Part shown: positions 10,057-21,112 of the stretch, one piece after another
Layout of the letters: each line of letters starts with the position of its first letter
How positions within the stretch are numbered: position 1 is the stretch's first letter
NCBI GenBank assembly: GCA_911728435.2
Contig: OU452204.1
Location: 19,096,001-19,160,000 of the forward strand
Reading direction: 5' to 3'
DNA length: 64,000 nt
From: Apoderus coryli
Lineage: Eukaryota; Arthropoda; Insecta; Coleoptera; Attelabidae
The notes under the pieces: generated by a model
What the model was told of the DNA's origin: nothing
Databases searched by the model: none
Seen by the model: only the letters and a program-made list of their open reading frames with translations
Made by a program: the position numbers and the translations under genes

Positions 10057-12143
10057 CAGGGTGGTCCAACGAAAAGTTTGCACCTAGCTTTTCTCTTTTT
10101 TTTGTAGTCGAATGCGAAAATGCTCGGACACGTCGATTTTGCTTTTGAGGGGGACACATTTTAAACATATTTTTCGATCTGCGCCTTTAACCCCCTAGCG
10201 GGGGTGAGTAACAACCCTAAAATTTTAAATGGAAAGAGGGGTCTAATGACATATCATTTGAAAGGACACAAAATTGTCTTTCTAATGATACCCTATTTGT
10301 CGAATTTTACTAAAACAGTTAATACGAAAACGACTTTAAAGACATTAAGCCGATAATTTTGGTATTAATGAGAAATACAAATAAGTTTTAATTATTGCGA
10401 GTGAAAACACCTGCAATCGTTAGTACATTCCAATGTTTGTTAGTTTTAACATTGCTTTGTAAAAAAAGTAAACAAGCTGTTAAATTGATTTATTAAAACG
10501 TTACATTAACAAATGTTGAAAATGTGACCCATTTGATTCCATACAATAATACAGATTTTGTTCAAATCTATTTCTAACATTTTGTAGCATATCAGGTGTT
10601 ATGTTTCTGCACTCTTCTGTAATGCGTTGGCGAAGATCTTCTATGGACTCGGGCTTCGTGGCAAAACATTTATTTTTTAAGTGCCCCCAAAGAAAAAAGT
10701 CTAAAGGCGATAAATCCGGTGACCTGGCAGGCCATTCAATTGGGCCCCTCCTTCCAATCCACCGTCCAGGGAACCGGTCATCTAAGAACTGTCTTACAGG
10801 AGCCACATAGTGCGGAGGTGCTCCATCTTGCTGGAAATAAAGCCGATCAGCAGTATGATTTTGGTCATCTTCTATTATTTGTGTTATTAAAGGATCAATT
10901 GTGTCTTCAAGCATGTTTAGGTACACTTCACCAGTTAAATTTCCAGGAATAAAAAGTGGTCCTATAATATGATTTCCTAATATGCCACACCAGACGTTTA
11001 TTTTTTGAGGATACTGGGTATGAACCTCACGGAATAAATGTGGGTTACTGTCATCCCAGTAACGGCAATTGTGCCTATTTACAGCTCCATTCAAATAAAA
11101 TGTGCATTCGTCGGAAAAACAAATGTTAAATAATAATTGCGGATCTTCAATTAAACGCTGGCTCATTGCTTCACAAAATTGCAGCCTTCTATCAGGATCA
11201 TCCTCATTTAGTTCCTGTACTAATTTGATTTTGTACGGATGAAATTTGTACGTTTTTAAAATTCGTATTATGGACGAACGGGAGACACCTGAGGCTTCAG
11301 CTAGTTGACGGGTACTTTGACTATGATCCATTTCAACATGCCCTAAAACAGCGACTTCCACAGCTTCATTTCTGATCGGTTTCTGTGGCTGGTGTTTTAC
11401 ATTACAGACAGATCCGGTATCTACAAACTCTTTAACTAACTTGCCAACGTACACATCATTCACATTTTTATCGGGATGTCTCTCATTAAATAAGCGAGCC
11501 GTAAGTCTAGCACTACTATTATTTTGAAAATACAGTTTAACAATTTCAACTCGTTCTAGAATGGAATAAATCATTTTGTACGGTAAAAGTAAAATAACTT
11601 GAGAAGCAACCAAACTGAATCAATGAAAAGACTAAAATAAACGGTGTAAATTCTTTTCCTACACGTATCTGCAGTTTTTATTTCAACAAAAAACGCAAAC
11701 GATTAGTGAGGAATTTAGTTCTGATAAATAAGATAGTGTTTTTGAAATCCCGTTTTTCTTCAAAGTAAATAATTTAGAAATGATTGTAGTTGTTTTCAGT
11801 CGTAATAATTAAAACTTATTTGTATTTCTCATTAATACCAAAATTATCGGCTTAATGTCTTTAAAGTCGTTTTCGTATTAACTGTTTTAGTAAAATTCGA
11901 CAAATAGGGTATCATTAGAAAGACAATTTTGTGTCCTTTCAAATGATATGTCATTAGACCCCTCTTTCCATTTAAAATTTTAGGGTTGTTACTCACCCCC
12001 GCTAGGGGGTTAAAGGCGCAGATCGAAAAATATGTTTAAAATGTGTCCCCCTCAAAAGCAAAATCGACGTGTCCGAGCATTTTCGCATTCGACTACAAAA
12101 AAAAGAGAAAAGCTAGGTGCAAACTTTTCGTTGGACCACCCTG
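10057..12143 (-). mobile_element. Complete DD41D mariner-superfamily transposon, copy 1
   Basis: The element starts CAGGGTGGTCC and ends GGACCACCCTG, with TA on both sides (10055-10056 and 12144-12145). Its terminal inverted repeats are unusually long: 10057 to about 10407 matches about 11793 to 12143 almost perfectly, fading inward. Between them lies one transposase gene on the minus strand. The unit is 2087 bp, and the copy at 15825-17911 has the same length. I found six base differences between them by eye, so both moved recently. Confidence 0.95.
10501..11613 (-). CDS. DD41D transposase (IS630-Tc1-mariner superfamily)
   Basis: An intact 370-codon gene. The N-terminal helix-turn-helix region (ERVEIVKLYFQNN, then the SVSRSSIIRILK-type second helix near residues 108-120) would bind the terminal repeats. 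The catalytic DDE/D domain has D168 (FSDECTF), D263 (QQDGAPPHY) and D305 (SPLDFFLWG). The spacing of 41 residues between the last two gives the DD41D class, known from rosa-like elements. RWIGRRGPIEWPARSPD precedes the last Asp. Met14 (MIYSILERVE) fits the usual family start better than Met1, so the true protein may be 357 residues. No stop or frameshift interrupts it. Frames on the opposite strand here (10601-10952) are shadows. Confidence 0.95.
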   Translation of the reverse strand: MVASQVILLLPYKMIYSILERVEIVKLYFQNNSSARLTARLFNERHPDKNVNDVYVGKLVKEFVDTGSVCNVKHQPQKPIRNEAVEVAVLGHVEMDHSQSTRQLAEASGVSRSSIIRILKTYKFHPYKIKLVQELNEDDPDRRLQFCEAMSQRLIEDPQLLFNICFSDECTFYLNGAVNRHNCRYWDDSNPHLFREVHTQYPQKINVWCGILGNHIIGPLFIPGNLTGEVYLNMLEDTIDPLITQIIEDDQNHTADRLYFQQDGAPPHYVAPVRQFLDDRFPGRWIGRRGPIEWPARSPDLSPLDFFLWGHLKNKCFATKPESIEDLRQRITEECRNITPDMLQNVRNRFEQNLYYCMESNGSHFQHLLM

Positions 12144-12265
12144 TATGTACTGTACATAGAACCGTACTGAATCTCGCCCAATTGCATTAGGTGTATTATA
12201 ATTGTAATTGTTTACTACTGATGCAATAAAAGAACTGTATTATTATTATTATTAAACATGTAAAA

Positions 12266-12959
12266 AAAAATTCTGGCGCAATTGGTACCCACCCAGTAAG
12301 AATAATAAAAGTCGAGAATAGTATTTCACTTACACGAATTTTATTTCCGTTTTATCTTCCGCAGATCATAATAAATTTCGCAAAATTTACTTTATGCAAA
12401 AGCTTTTTGTTGAAACGTCTACGGAGATGTAGCAAAAATTTAAATTTGTTTGGTACACCTCATTTTATATGATTTATCTAGCGCCGTTATATAGTTTTGT
12501 ATGAACCATCCTCTTTGGTTTTTGCTCATGCACCTTTTTGGGATGAGGATGTTATTCAGGATTCGTAGTAGGGTTGAAAACTATATGTTTGAAATGTGAA
12601 TTTTTTAATGAAATTAGTTTCTTCTAACACCTCCTTTGAAAATTGGCTTTTCCTCCCTCATTTTAGGGTTGAAAGTGAGTTCAAATTAAATACGTACAGA
12701 TATTTTTTTTAGTTTATATTTTCATTAAGTAGGTATATTTTTTTTAATGTTAATTGAAGGGTACTGATCAAAACCATTTCATATGTTAATATCATGTCGT
12801 TATTGAGCGTTCACATGGTGAAACTCCGCTAGACGAAAGATGGATGAAAGAGAATAAGGAAAATCCAATCAGTCAAATATATAGGTAATCATGTAGTTGC
12901 TTAATCACAATGAGTATTTTAAACGTGCCACATTATGCACTCTGATGGTATGACTACTA
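12266..12959. other. Stretch without a recognised gene
   Basis: AT-rich, between a LINE tail and a degraded minus-strand LINE. Nothing recognised. Confidence 0.5.
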
Positions 12960-13508
12960 CTATTTTCTATTTTGTTTGAATGTTTTTATTTTTTTGAACT
13001 GTTGTAATATGGCGTTTTGGAGACCATTCGAACATGATAATTTACACTGTATGTGATTTAAATATCTGTAAAAAAATAACAAGCTGCAATTTATCGCGAA
13101 GGTATGGCGGTGTGGATGAAGCCAAGAGCAATATTCTCGACCAGCAGCCAGCCAAGTTGGTAAATTTCTAAACACTATCAAAGTCCAAACACGAACCTGC
13201 AACAACTGTTCTGAATTCTCTGCAATATAAGCGTATAAGCCCAGATTTCTAGCAGTCTGAACAAATTTAAGTTGAACCCCATCCACCAAGACCTTCAGAT
13301 GGTTCAGGATATAGGTCCCCTGGTTTTTGGGACAAAAACACATAAGCTGACTTTTGGCGGAGTTGATATGCAAATTATGGCTCCTAGCGTACAAGCTAAT
13401 TGAAGCAAAATCCTACTGCAATTTAGGGTTGGCGATATAGACTTCTAAAGGTGGAAACGAAAGCAAAACCTGAGAATCATTCGCAAAACAGTTAAGTTCG
13501 CGATTTTC
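12960..13508 (-). pseudogene. Degraded LINE reverse transcriptase fragment
   Basis: On the minus strand the frame begins near 13508 with LNCFANDSQVLLSF, a decayed YADDSQVL catalytic block in which Asp is replaced by Asn. It meets one stop, then continues in the 144-codon frame from 13394 with ARSHNLHINSAKSQLMCF and VQTARNLGLYA, which follow the catalytic box in Jockey-group RTs. It ends near 12960. Both the catalytic change and the stop mark it as dead. Confidence 0.65.
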
Positions 13509-13528
13509 TTCAATGAGTTTTTTTTAGA

Positions 13529-14596
13529 TTCCAAGTTAGAGCGAATGGTGCATTATCCGCTAAATTGCCGGTCTTGAGTGGTGACCCGCAGGGGTCTGTA
13601 CTGGGGCCATTGCTTTTTCTGGCATATATATCAGATTTAACAAGAACCATCACGTCAAACATGAGCTTCTTTGCTGATGACACCAAATTGTTTTGTAACC
13701 CACTGCGAGACGATAATGAATTCCAGATCGACATTGATGGGGTAGTGTCCTGGTCGGCGGTTTGGTTGATGAACTTGAATTTGGAGAAGTGTCAGGTACT
13801 ACACATCGGAGCTAATAATCCCAGGATTCCATATTTCATCAATGGAAATGCCGTTAAATCTGTAAATCAGCAGAAGGATCTTGGTGTCATAGTAACAGCG
13901 GATTTGAAGTGGGAGGCCCATATTTCCGCCACAGTGAAGAAAGCTAATAGACTGTGGTATCTGATACAGAGAGCTTTCAAATCGAGATCAAACTCTCTAA
14001 TATTGCAATTGTATAAATCGTATGTCAGACCACTATTGGAATATGCCAACAGCGTTTGGTTCCCCTACTTCATTAAGGACATAGAGGCATTGGAAAGAGT
14101 TCAGAGGAGATTCACTAAGCTACCTCATGCACTTAGCCATATACCATATGAGGAGCGATTGAGGCTTTTAAATTTGACATGTCTTTATGATCGACGAAAA
14201 CGAGGCGATCTAATTCAAACATACAAGATACTTGGTGGCTACTACTCGGTGAATCTCGATGTATTTCATCCTGCTAGAAATCCTAATCTGCGTGGCAATA
14301 GTACGAAACTTGACAAGGAAAGATGTGCTAGACTTCCTCGGAAGAATTTTATAACAAACAGAGTTGTATATGCATGGAATTCATTACCTGAAGAGGTGGC
14401 GCAAACGGTTGACGGCTTTAAGAACAGGCTGGACAATTTCATGGAGGACCATGGCGATCAGTTGGTCCACTACTCGCTATAGAAGATTAGTGAGGATGAC
14501 ATCAATATTTCAAAAACCTCAAATTAGGAACTGAGCAACAGTTTCATCGGTTTTACCGTTTCCTGTTTTACGACTAATAATAATAATATAGAGCAA
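13529..14596 (+). pseudogene. CR1-type LINE, 3' half of reverse transcriptase
   Basis: The frame is open from about 13529, without an ATG, to 14482. It starts with RANGALSAKLPVLSGDPQGSVLGPLLF, then FFADDTKLF (catalytic), LNLEKCQVLHIG, QQKDLGVIV, YVRPLLEYANSVWFP, VQRRFTKL and YDRRKRGDLIQTYKIL. The last two blocks are characteristic of CR1/L2-group elements. There is no frameshift from the RT palm to the stop, so this is a fairly young, 5'-truncated copy. The 3' tail is (TAA)n at about 14575-14590. Confidence 0.87.
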
Positions 14597-15824
14597 AACA
14601 TCAATACGCGGTTTGCGGAGGTTAACTTTTTTATATCTTCTAAACTAAGGGGTGTGCCTATTTAAAAGTGTCCAATTTGGCCTATTTCAGATACCTATAA
14701 GCGCCTATACCACTTAGAAAGCATTTTAGTCGAATTGTTCACAGTAGCACAATCTCATGTTTTCAACATTTCCGAGGTATCGATAGCCGCAGTTCATTGT
14801 GGGACACCCTGTATAATGAGTTAATTTTTTTTCGTACCACTGCAAATTTTATTTGACAATAATCAAAAGAAGATTTACCCGAAATATACAGATGATTTGT
14901 AACTATACAATGCGTTTGTAATATAGGGCCCTTTTGGCCCATTTCACAAATCAACACAGAAGTGGCTCTCAGCGGCTAGCCGCATGGGGGCGCAACAGTT
15001 CAGCTGGAAAATTAAACCGATTTACATTTTATTATATTCGGAGAATAGTATTTCATGGATTTAGTTGTGTCGCTTTGTTGCGAATGATTTCCGAATAGAA
15101 TTATAATAATAATAAATATACGATGCTTCAAATAGTTGGGGTACACCATGGCTGACATGTCACTCATCTCAATGTATAAATTCTACAGGGCGTTCCTGTT
15201 CAATTATATAACGAATTAATACAGAACATTTGAGCTTTTATCAATCATCAAATCATACATATACAAATTGTTGTCAAAATGAACTTAGGTTCTACAATTG
15301 AATCTTCTGATTCAGTAGATTAAATTTCAATAGTGTCGCGTGGTTTCCCGAGGGACTCATATCAATTATTTTTAAAAGAACATCGTCACCATCTCCTTCA
15401 CAATTCTCTGTCCCTGAGTGACATAAATTTAAAAGCAACAACATTTTAAAGGCTCGTTGAAATTGGACGCAGGTGATGGATTACGGCAATTGCCACTTTG
15501 TTGTGTTGTGGTTTAATAAGACCAAAATGATTTCCAAAACAATCTTGGTTTAGTCTATGAGTAAACAAATAGCTTTTAGCTAGATTTCGCCTCTAAAACA
15601 CCAAAAAAATGTATTTAATTATGAAGTGTTTTAAATAAAGTCATTTTATTATTATTACGACGTATTCCGCTTACACTAATCTTATACACAAGTATAACAC
15701 AACGAATTAAAAAATATATCTAGTACCGCTCTGTCCAGATCCATCAACGGCTAGATAAGAATGATGCTCAGCCTGCTAAGAATATGGCCGCCCGTTGCGC
15801 AGCAGCTTAACACTTGTACCTATA
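14597..15824. other. Stretch without a recognised gene
   Basis: Near 14800-14815 a GGGACACCCTGTATAAT string looks like the end of a mariner-type MITE, but I could not find its other end. A (TAA)n patch lies at about 15105. The rest is unrecognised AT-rich DNA. Confidence 0.45.
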
Positions 15825-17911
15825 CAGGGTGGTCCAACGAAAAGTTTGCACCTAGCTTTTCTCTTTTTTTTGTAGTCGAATGCGAAAATGCTCGGACACG
15901 TCGATTTTGCTTTTGAGGGGGACACATTTTAAACATATTTTTCGATCTGCGCCTTTAACCCCCTAGCGGGGGTGAGTAACAACCCTAAAATTTTAAATGG
16001 AAAGAGGGGTCTAATGACATATCATTTGAAAGGACACAAAATTGTCTTTCTAATGATACCCTATTTGTCGAATTTTACTAAAACAGTTAATACGAAAACG
16101 ACTTTAAAGACATTAAGCCGATAATTTTGGTATTAATGAGAAATACAAATAAGTTTTAATTATTGCGAGTGAAAACACCTGCAATCGTTAGTACATTCCA
16201 ATGTTTGTTAGTTTTAACATTGCTTTGTAAAAAAAGTAAACAAGCTGTTAAATTGATTTATTAAAACGTTACATTAACAAATGTTGAAAATGTGACCCAT
16301 TTGATTCCATACAATAATACAGATTTTGTTCAAATCTATTTCTAACATTTTGTAGCATATCAGGTGTTATGTTTCTGCACTCTTCTGTAATGCGTTGGCG
16401 AAGATCTTCTATGGACTCGGGCTTCGTGGCAAAACATTTATTTTTTAAGTGCCCCCAAAGAAAAAAGTCTAAAGGCGATAAATCCGGTGACCTGGCAGGC
16501 CATTCAATTGGGCCCCTCCTTCCAATCCACCGTCCAGGGAACCGGTCATCTAAGAACTGTCTTACAGGAGCCACATAGTGCGGAGGTGCTCCATCTTGCT
16601 GGAAATAAAGCCGATCAGCAGTATGATTTTGGTCATCTTCTATTATTTGTGTTATTAAAGGATCAATTGTGTCTTCAAGCATGTTTAGGTACACTTCACC
16701 AGTTAAATTTCCAGGAATAAAAAGTGGTCCTATAATATGATTTCCTAATATGCCACACCAGACGTTTATTTTTTGAGGATACTGGGTATGGACCTCACGG
16801 AATAAATGTGGGTTACTGTCATCCCAGTAACGGCAATTGTGCCTATTTACAGCTCCATTCAAATAAAATGTGCATTCGTCGGAAAAACAAATGTTAAATA
16901 ATAATTGCGGATCTTCAATTAAACGCTGGCTCATTGCTTCACAAAATTGCAGCCTTCTATCAGGATCATCCTCATTTAGTTCCTGTACTAATTTGATTTT
17001 GTACGGATGAAATTTGTACGCTTTTAAAATTCGTATTATGGACGAACGGGAGACACCTGAGGCTTCAGCTAGTTGACGGGTACTTTGACTATGATCCATT
17101 TCAACATGCCCTAAAACAGCGACTTCCACAGCTTCATTTCTGATCGGTTTCTGCGGCTGGTGTTTTACATTACAGACAGATCCGGTATCTACAAACTTTT
17201 TAACTAACTTGCCAACGTACACATCATTCACATTTTTATCGGGATGTCTCTCATTAAATAAGCGAGCCGTAAGTCTAGCACTACTATTATTTTGAAAATA
17301 AAGTTTAACAATTTCAACTCGTTCTAGAATGGAATAAATCATTTTGTACGGTAAAAGTAAAATAACTTGAGAAGCAACCAAACTGAATCAATGAAAAGAC
17401 TAAAATAAACGGTGTAAATTCTTTTCCTACACGTATCTGCAGTTTTTATTTCAACAAAAAACGCAAACGATTAGTGAGGAATTTAGTTCTGATAAATAAG
17501 ATAGTGTTTTTGAAATCCCGTTTTTCTTCAAAGTAAATAATTTAGAAATGATTGTAGTTGTTTTCAGTCGTAATAATTAAAACTTATTTGTATTTCTCAT
17601 TAATACCAAAATTATCGGCTTAATGTCTTTAAAGTCGTTTTCGTATTAACTGTTTTAGTAAAATTCGACAAATAGGGTATCATTAGAAAGACAATTTTGT
17701 GACCTTTCAAATGATATGTCATTAGACCCCTCTTTCCATTTAAAATTTTAGGGTTGTTACTCACCCCCGCTAGGGGGTTAAAGGCGCAGATCGAAAAATA
17801 TGTTTAAAATGTGTCCCCCTCAAAAGCAAAATCGACGTGTCCGAGCATTTTCGCATTCGACTACAAAAAAAAGAGAAAAGCTAGGTGCAAACTTTTCGTT
17901 GGACCACCCTG
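15825..17911 (-). mobile_element. Complete DD41D mariner-superfamily transposon, copy 2
   Basis: Same structure as copy 1: CAGGGTGGTCC ... GGACCACCCTG, TA on each side (15823-15824 and 17912-17913), inverted repeats of about 350 bp and one minus-strand transposase. Aligned by eye to copy 1 it differs at six positions: five in the gene and one in the right inverted repeat (TGTGACC for TGTGTCC). Confidence 0.95.
16269..17381 (-). CDS. DD41D transposase, copy 2
   Basis: Intact 370 codons with the same catalytic triad (D168, D263, D305) and N-terminal helix-turn-helix as copy 1. It differs by Lys for Glu at residue 62 and Ala for Thr at residue 121. Three other base changes in the gene are silent. 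Both changes lie in the DNA-binding half, outside the catalytic core. I cannot tell from sequence which copy is active, but neither carries an obvious lesion. Confidence 0.95.
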   Translation of the reverse strand: MVASQVILLLPYKMIYSILERVEIVKLYFQNNSSARLTARLFNERHPDKNVNDVYVGKLVKKFVDTGSVCNVKHQPQKPIRNEAVEVAVLGHVEMDHSQSTRQLAEASGVSRSSIIRILKAYKFHPYKIKLVQELNEDDPDRRLQFCEAMSQRLIEDPQLLFNICFSDECTFYLNGAVNRHNCRYWDDSNPHLFREVHTQYPQKINVWCGILGNHIIGPLFIPGNLTGEVYLNMLEDTIDPLITQIIEDDQNHTADRLYFQQDGAPPHYVAPVRQFLDDRFPGRWIGRRGPIEWPARSPDLSPLDFFLWGHLKNKCFATKPESIEDLRQRITEECRNITPDMLQNVRNRFEQNLYYCMESNGSHFQHLLM

Positions 17912-17955
17912 TATGTTTTTGTACAGAGTGGTTTTGCTGTATTGTATGCTGTGGC

Positions 17956-18914
17956 CAGAGCTGGGCAAATACTCGAATACTTTTACTCGTATTTTGATTA
18001 CGGGTAAAAATATTACTCGTAATTTTTACTTACGAGTACTTTTAATTTGCAATACTTAATACTCGTACTTACAAGCAAATGCACCTTGATTCGTGGAATA
18101 GTAACCGTAATACACGAGTACTATTTTACGAGTAGTCACATGTTTGTCAAACAGAAAACAATTGCGGTACGCTTTGATCGCTCAATGCGCGATTACTGCT
18201 TCAGCTTTGGGGATATCGATGAATTTCAAGCGAGAAAGCATATTTAATAAAAAATAAAGTATAATTAGAGTAATTGAGGTATATTAGCGATTCGCGCACT
18301 AGTTTAAATATGCTTGGGGATGACCCAACTATTAATTTTTTTTAATAGATATAATACGCCTCTGACTTCATCTGCATCCGTCGAGAGACTATTTTCCTTT
18401 GCTACAATTATTAATAGTCCAAGGAGGCATGCTTTATCGGATAGTACTTTTGAGAAACTTGTAGTTTTAAAGAATAGTATTTAATATCTTACTTTCCTCA
18501 TTTCCCACCTAAATTTATTTTGATTTTCAAAAAAAAAATACTTTTTATATCAATATAGAAATAATTTTTATTTAAAAAACGACTTTTAGTTTTGATTCGG
18601 TTAATTTTATCAAATTAGGTACTTATATTATTTAAAAAATACTTATATGCGTATTATTTAGAACTTGCACCAATTAAGAGATTGTTTTGATTTAAAAAAT
18701 ATTACTTTATTTTACTTCTATAATTATATTTTTATTATTATGCTAATTTTATTGAAGTACTCGTACTCTTTACTCGTACTTTCACAATTACTACCCGTAC
18801 CCGTAAACTACTTTTAGCAATTTACTTACGAGTTAGATACTTATACGAGTACATACATTTTGTGGGTACTCGTACTTTGTACGAGTATCTTTTTAAGTAC
18901 TCGTCCCAGCTCTG
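17956..18914 (+). mobile_element. Deleted hAT transposon with 8-bp target duplication
   Basis: Ends are CAGAGCTGGG and CCCAGCTCTG, typical hAT termini. The flanks are GCTGTGGC (17948-17955) and ACTGTGGC (18915-18922), an 8-bp duplication with one mismatch. Subterminal regions are packed with TACTCGTA-type repeats in both orientations, likely transposase binding sites. Only the C-terminal end of a transposase remains inside, so this 959-bp unit depends on another copy to move. Confidence 0.88.
18353..18484 (+). pseudogene. hAT transposase C-terminal (hATC dimerisation) remnant
   Basis: The frame reads NTPLTSSASVERLFSFATII, then SPRRHALSD and EKLVVLKNS, ending at TAA. The ERLFS and RR..L..S...E.L..LK pattern is the hATC dimerisation region near the C-terminus of hAT transposases. 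The N-terminal BED finger and catalytic domain are absent, having been lost in the internal deletion. Confidence 0.8.
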
Positions 18915-18922
18915 ACTGTGGC

Positions 18923-19400
18923 CTTGTAGTAGTGTAGAAAAAAAAAAGAGTTGAAAAATAAGGTTTGAAAAAACAGGAAAAAAAATTAATTAATTTTATT
19001 TTTATATTTGTTTTAGGTTATCGCTGTTTCGACAAAGACAATTGGTAAGTGTTTCGTATCATATTTTTTTTATATTAGATTGTAATCCTCTGTATTTGTA
19101 TTATTTGGCTAAATATTACTGTCTTATACAATGTGTCCCAGGATAGGTGACATGATTCTGATCAAAGACAAAAATGTGTGTTTCAAACCAAGCAGGTGGA
19201 TCCCAGAAGAAATCTAAACTCGAAAATGTTTAGTCTTTTACAAGAGTCGGCTAACCTATCCGGGGACACACTGTATATTGATTTAATGCAAAGATGAAGT
19301 GTTTTATCAAAGTAGAATTTCGATACCTTAATCTACGTACAATAGGTACCTCTTAAATGTAGATGATTTTAGTTTTTGCTTTAAACAAAGATATTAAGGA
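18923..19400 (+). repeat. Dispersed segment with splice-site-flanked microexon, copy 1
   Basis: This segment is homologous to about 34205-34520: shared TTGTAGT.GTGTAGAA, AATAAGGTTT, TTTGTTT.AG, GACAAAGA.A, TTGGTAAGTGTTT and further blocks. In the middle, TTTTAG (19011-19016) is followed by 28 bases and then GTAAGT (19045-19050), which looks like a tiny exon between strong acceptor and donor sites. The homologous stretch in the other copy is 21 bases. It could be part of a duplicated gene segment or an unknown repeat. A MITE (19129-19273) interrupts this copy only. Confidence 0.5.
19129..19273. mobile_element. 145-bp MITE with TA duplication
   Basis: The left end CAATGTGTCCCAGGATAGG matches the reverse complement of the right end (CAGTGTGTCCCCGGATAGG), and TA lies on each side. 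The paralogous segment at about 34438-34450 lacks the insert and reads straight through GTCTTATA/TAT, which supports the insertion. No coding capacity. Confidence 0.8.
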
Positions 19401-19450
19401 GAGTACATAGAGTAATAAGAAACTCAGCCACCTAAGAGTTTCAAGCATAT

Positions 19451-19490
19451 GCTGATGATCTGGTCCTACTTACTATGATGGGGACGCATG
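19451..19490 (+). pseudogene. Short reverse transcriptase scrap (YADD block)
   Basis: The frame reads FQAYADDLVLLTM, the catalytic box of a LINE reverse transcriptase. The flanks do not extend it clearly. A relic only. Confidence 0.55.
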
Positions 19491-19540
19491 TCGTTTGGCA
19501 TGCGGATAGCCCTATCTTGGCAATAGATAGATAGATCTTT

Positions 19541-19652
19541 ATTTCAAATAAAAGAAAACAAACAAAAACTTTCAAAGTCAACTCCACAAAATAACTTCAA
19601 AATGGTTTTGTGGAGTTAACTTTGAAAGTTTTTGTTTGTTTTCTTTTATTTG
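19541..19652. repeat. Fold-back of Penelope-type terminal sequence
   Basis: About 50 bp (TTTCAAATAAAAGAAAAC ... ACTCCACAAAA) is followed after about 13 bases by its near-perfect reverse complement. The same 50 bp occurs at 61314-61360 downstream of a Penelope-type coding end. This is therefore a head-to-head duplication of that element's terminal sequence. Confidence 0.75.
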
Positions 19653-19679
19653 AAACTGACACTCCACTTTGATGATGGA

Positions 19680-21112
19680 TAATTTATTTCGTTTGAGATC
19701 TTTATTTACCATAGTAGCAATTACAAAAATTTGATAATTAGAATTTACAGCACGTCCAAATAGAAAATTTACAATTCAACTTGTAAAATCTTTGTATAAC
19801 ATATATGTATGTATAAACAACAATCACGATTACATTTTACAAACAAATTTCAAAATATTTTATCTCAAATCCAACAAGGCGTATAGACCATCATTTTCAA
19901 AATGAGTGTGACATGTATTCATCAACAGAATAAAAACAGTTACTTAAGAGCAGTTCCTTTATTTTTCTTTTAAATGTACTTTGGTTTAAAATTTTGAAGC
20001 TAGCAGGAAGCTTGTTGTATAGTTTTATATTTAGCGAGTTATTTTGACTTTTGTTAAGTCTAAAACGTGGCGCAATGGTCAGCCCAACTGAACCAGTATT
20101 GTGGTCATGAACCTGTCCGTGCCTAGGGAACTTATCCTTATGCTCATGAATTTCCATGAGCTGGTGATACACATAAACACAAGGCAAAGGCATTATCCTG
20201 TACCCAAGAAAGAATGGACGACAGTGATCAATAGCCCCGCACCTGCCAACAGTCTAATAGCTTTTTTCTGTAGCCTAAAAACCTGTAACGCGTTGGGTGA
20301 GTTGCCAACCCTGTATACAATACGCGAATGAAACAAGCCATAATAGACAGACTTAAGAATCTCAAAGGAAAGCGCCATTCTGAGTTGCCTAATTACAAAT
20401 AAAATACCAGACAGCTTACTACTCAGCTGACTCACGTGTTCGGCCCAATTCAAACCGCCATCAACAACAATTCCAAGTATTTTGCAAGAGTCATTACTAG
20501 CAAATTTCGGGTTACTAGAAAAACAAATTTGTTTAGTTTTGTTGCAATTTAATTGTAAATTATTTGTTGTGTTCGGCTGCTTCCAGGACATCCTTAGACA
20601 AAATGTTGAGATTCTCAAACACACCCGATGTACTTAAAAAGGACGTGTCATCAGCAAACAATACACAGCGACATTTGTCGTTCATGTAAGAACATATATC
20701 GTTTATATATATTATGAAAAACAGGGGACCTAGTACCGACGCCTGGGGCACACCGTGCTTGACGTCAACCCTGATGGACTCAACATTTCCCACTTTAACA
20801 CAGTGTTGTCTACCAGTTAGGTAGGACTTTATAAGATTCCAAGGAACACCTCTCACACCGTAAAAATGCAACTTTTCCAAAAGAATAGTATGCGAGACAC
20901 AGTCGAACGGCTTGGCAAGGTCACACACCATCAACGATGCGTGCTCCCCCCGCTCAAAGGCATCAACTATGCCTGCCACAATCTCCGACACTGCTTTGTG
21001 CTCCGTCCGGATCGAAAACCAAACTGATCAGAGTCAAACAGGTCATGTTCTTCAAAATATTCTATTAGTCTATCCTTCAGCAGTACCGCAATGACTTTAG
21101 AGAATAATGTTT
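19680..21112 (-). pseudogene. Jockey-type LINE reverse transcriptase, three frames
   Basis: Read on the minus strand from about 21112: FSKVIAVLLKDRLIEYF, DQFGFRSGRSTK, a frameshift near 20990, MVCDLAKPFDCVSHTILLEKL, HGVPQASVLGPLFF (Ala in place of the usual Gly of PQGS), LFADDTSFLST, a frameshift near 20590, LQLNCNKTKQICFSS, CKILGIVVDGGLNW, YYGLFHSRI and, after a stop near 20193, HDHNTGSV and YNKLPASFK. It ends at 19897 with an AT-rich 3' UTR. The catalytic box is present but the frame is broken at several points. It resembles the 2.6-kb fragment. Confidence 0.85.

Larger units (their letters stand above)
9010..12265 (+). pseudogene. Jockey-type LINE split by a DNA transposon
   Basis: The first part (9010-10030) encodes RT in two frames: RPITILPTFSKILERVI, a FRPGYDC block, LLDFSNAFNTLSHELL, the RRGVPRGSILGSLLF block (a Pro-Arg-Gly-Ser variant of PQGS) and YFADDAQLY. 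After a one-base shift near 9575 come the EKTVAIVFGRK and KNLGLVLDEDLRF blocks. The LINE 3' region resumes at about 12146, beyond the DD41D transposon, and ends with AATAAAAG and a (TAT)n tail near 12240-12255. The transposon therefore landed in the LINE 3' UTR after the LINE had inserted. Confidence 0.82.

Noticed and set aside
10601..10952. Plus-strand frames within DD41D copy 1 (and 16369-16720 in copy 2)
   Set aside because: Antisense shadows of the transposase gene.
14763..14957. 64-codon minus-strand frame
   Set aside because: Overlaps a MITE-like end and shows no protein similarity.
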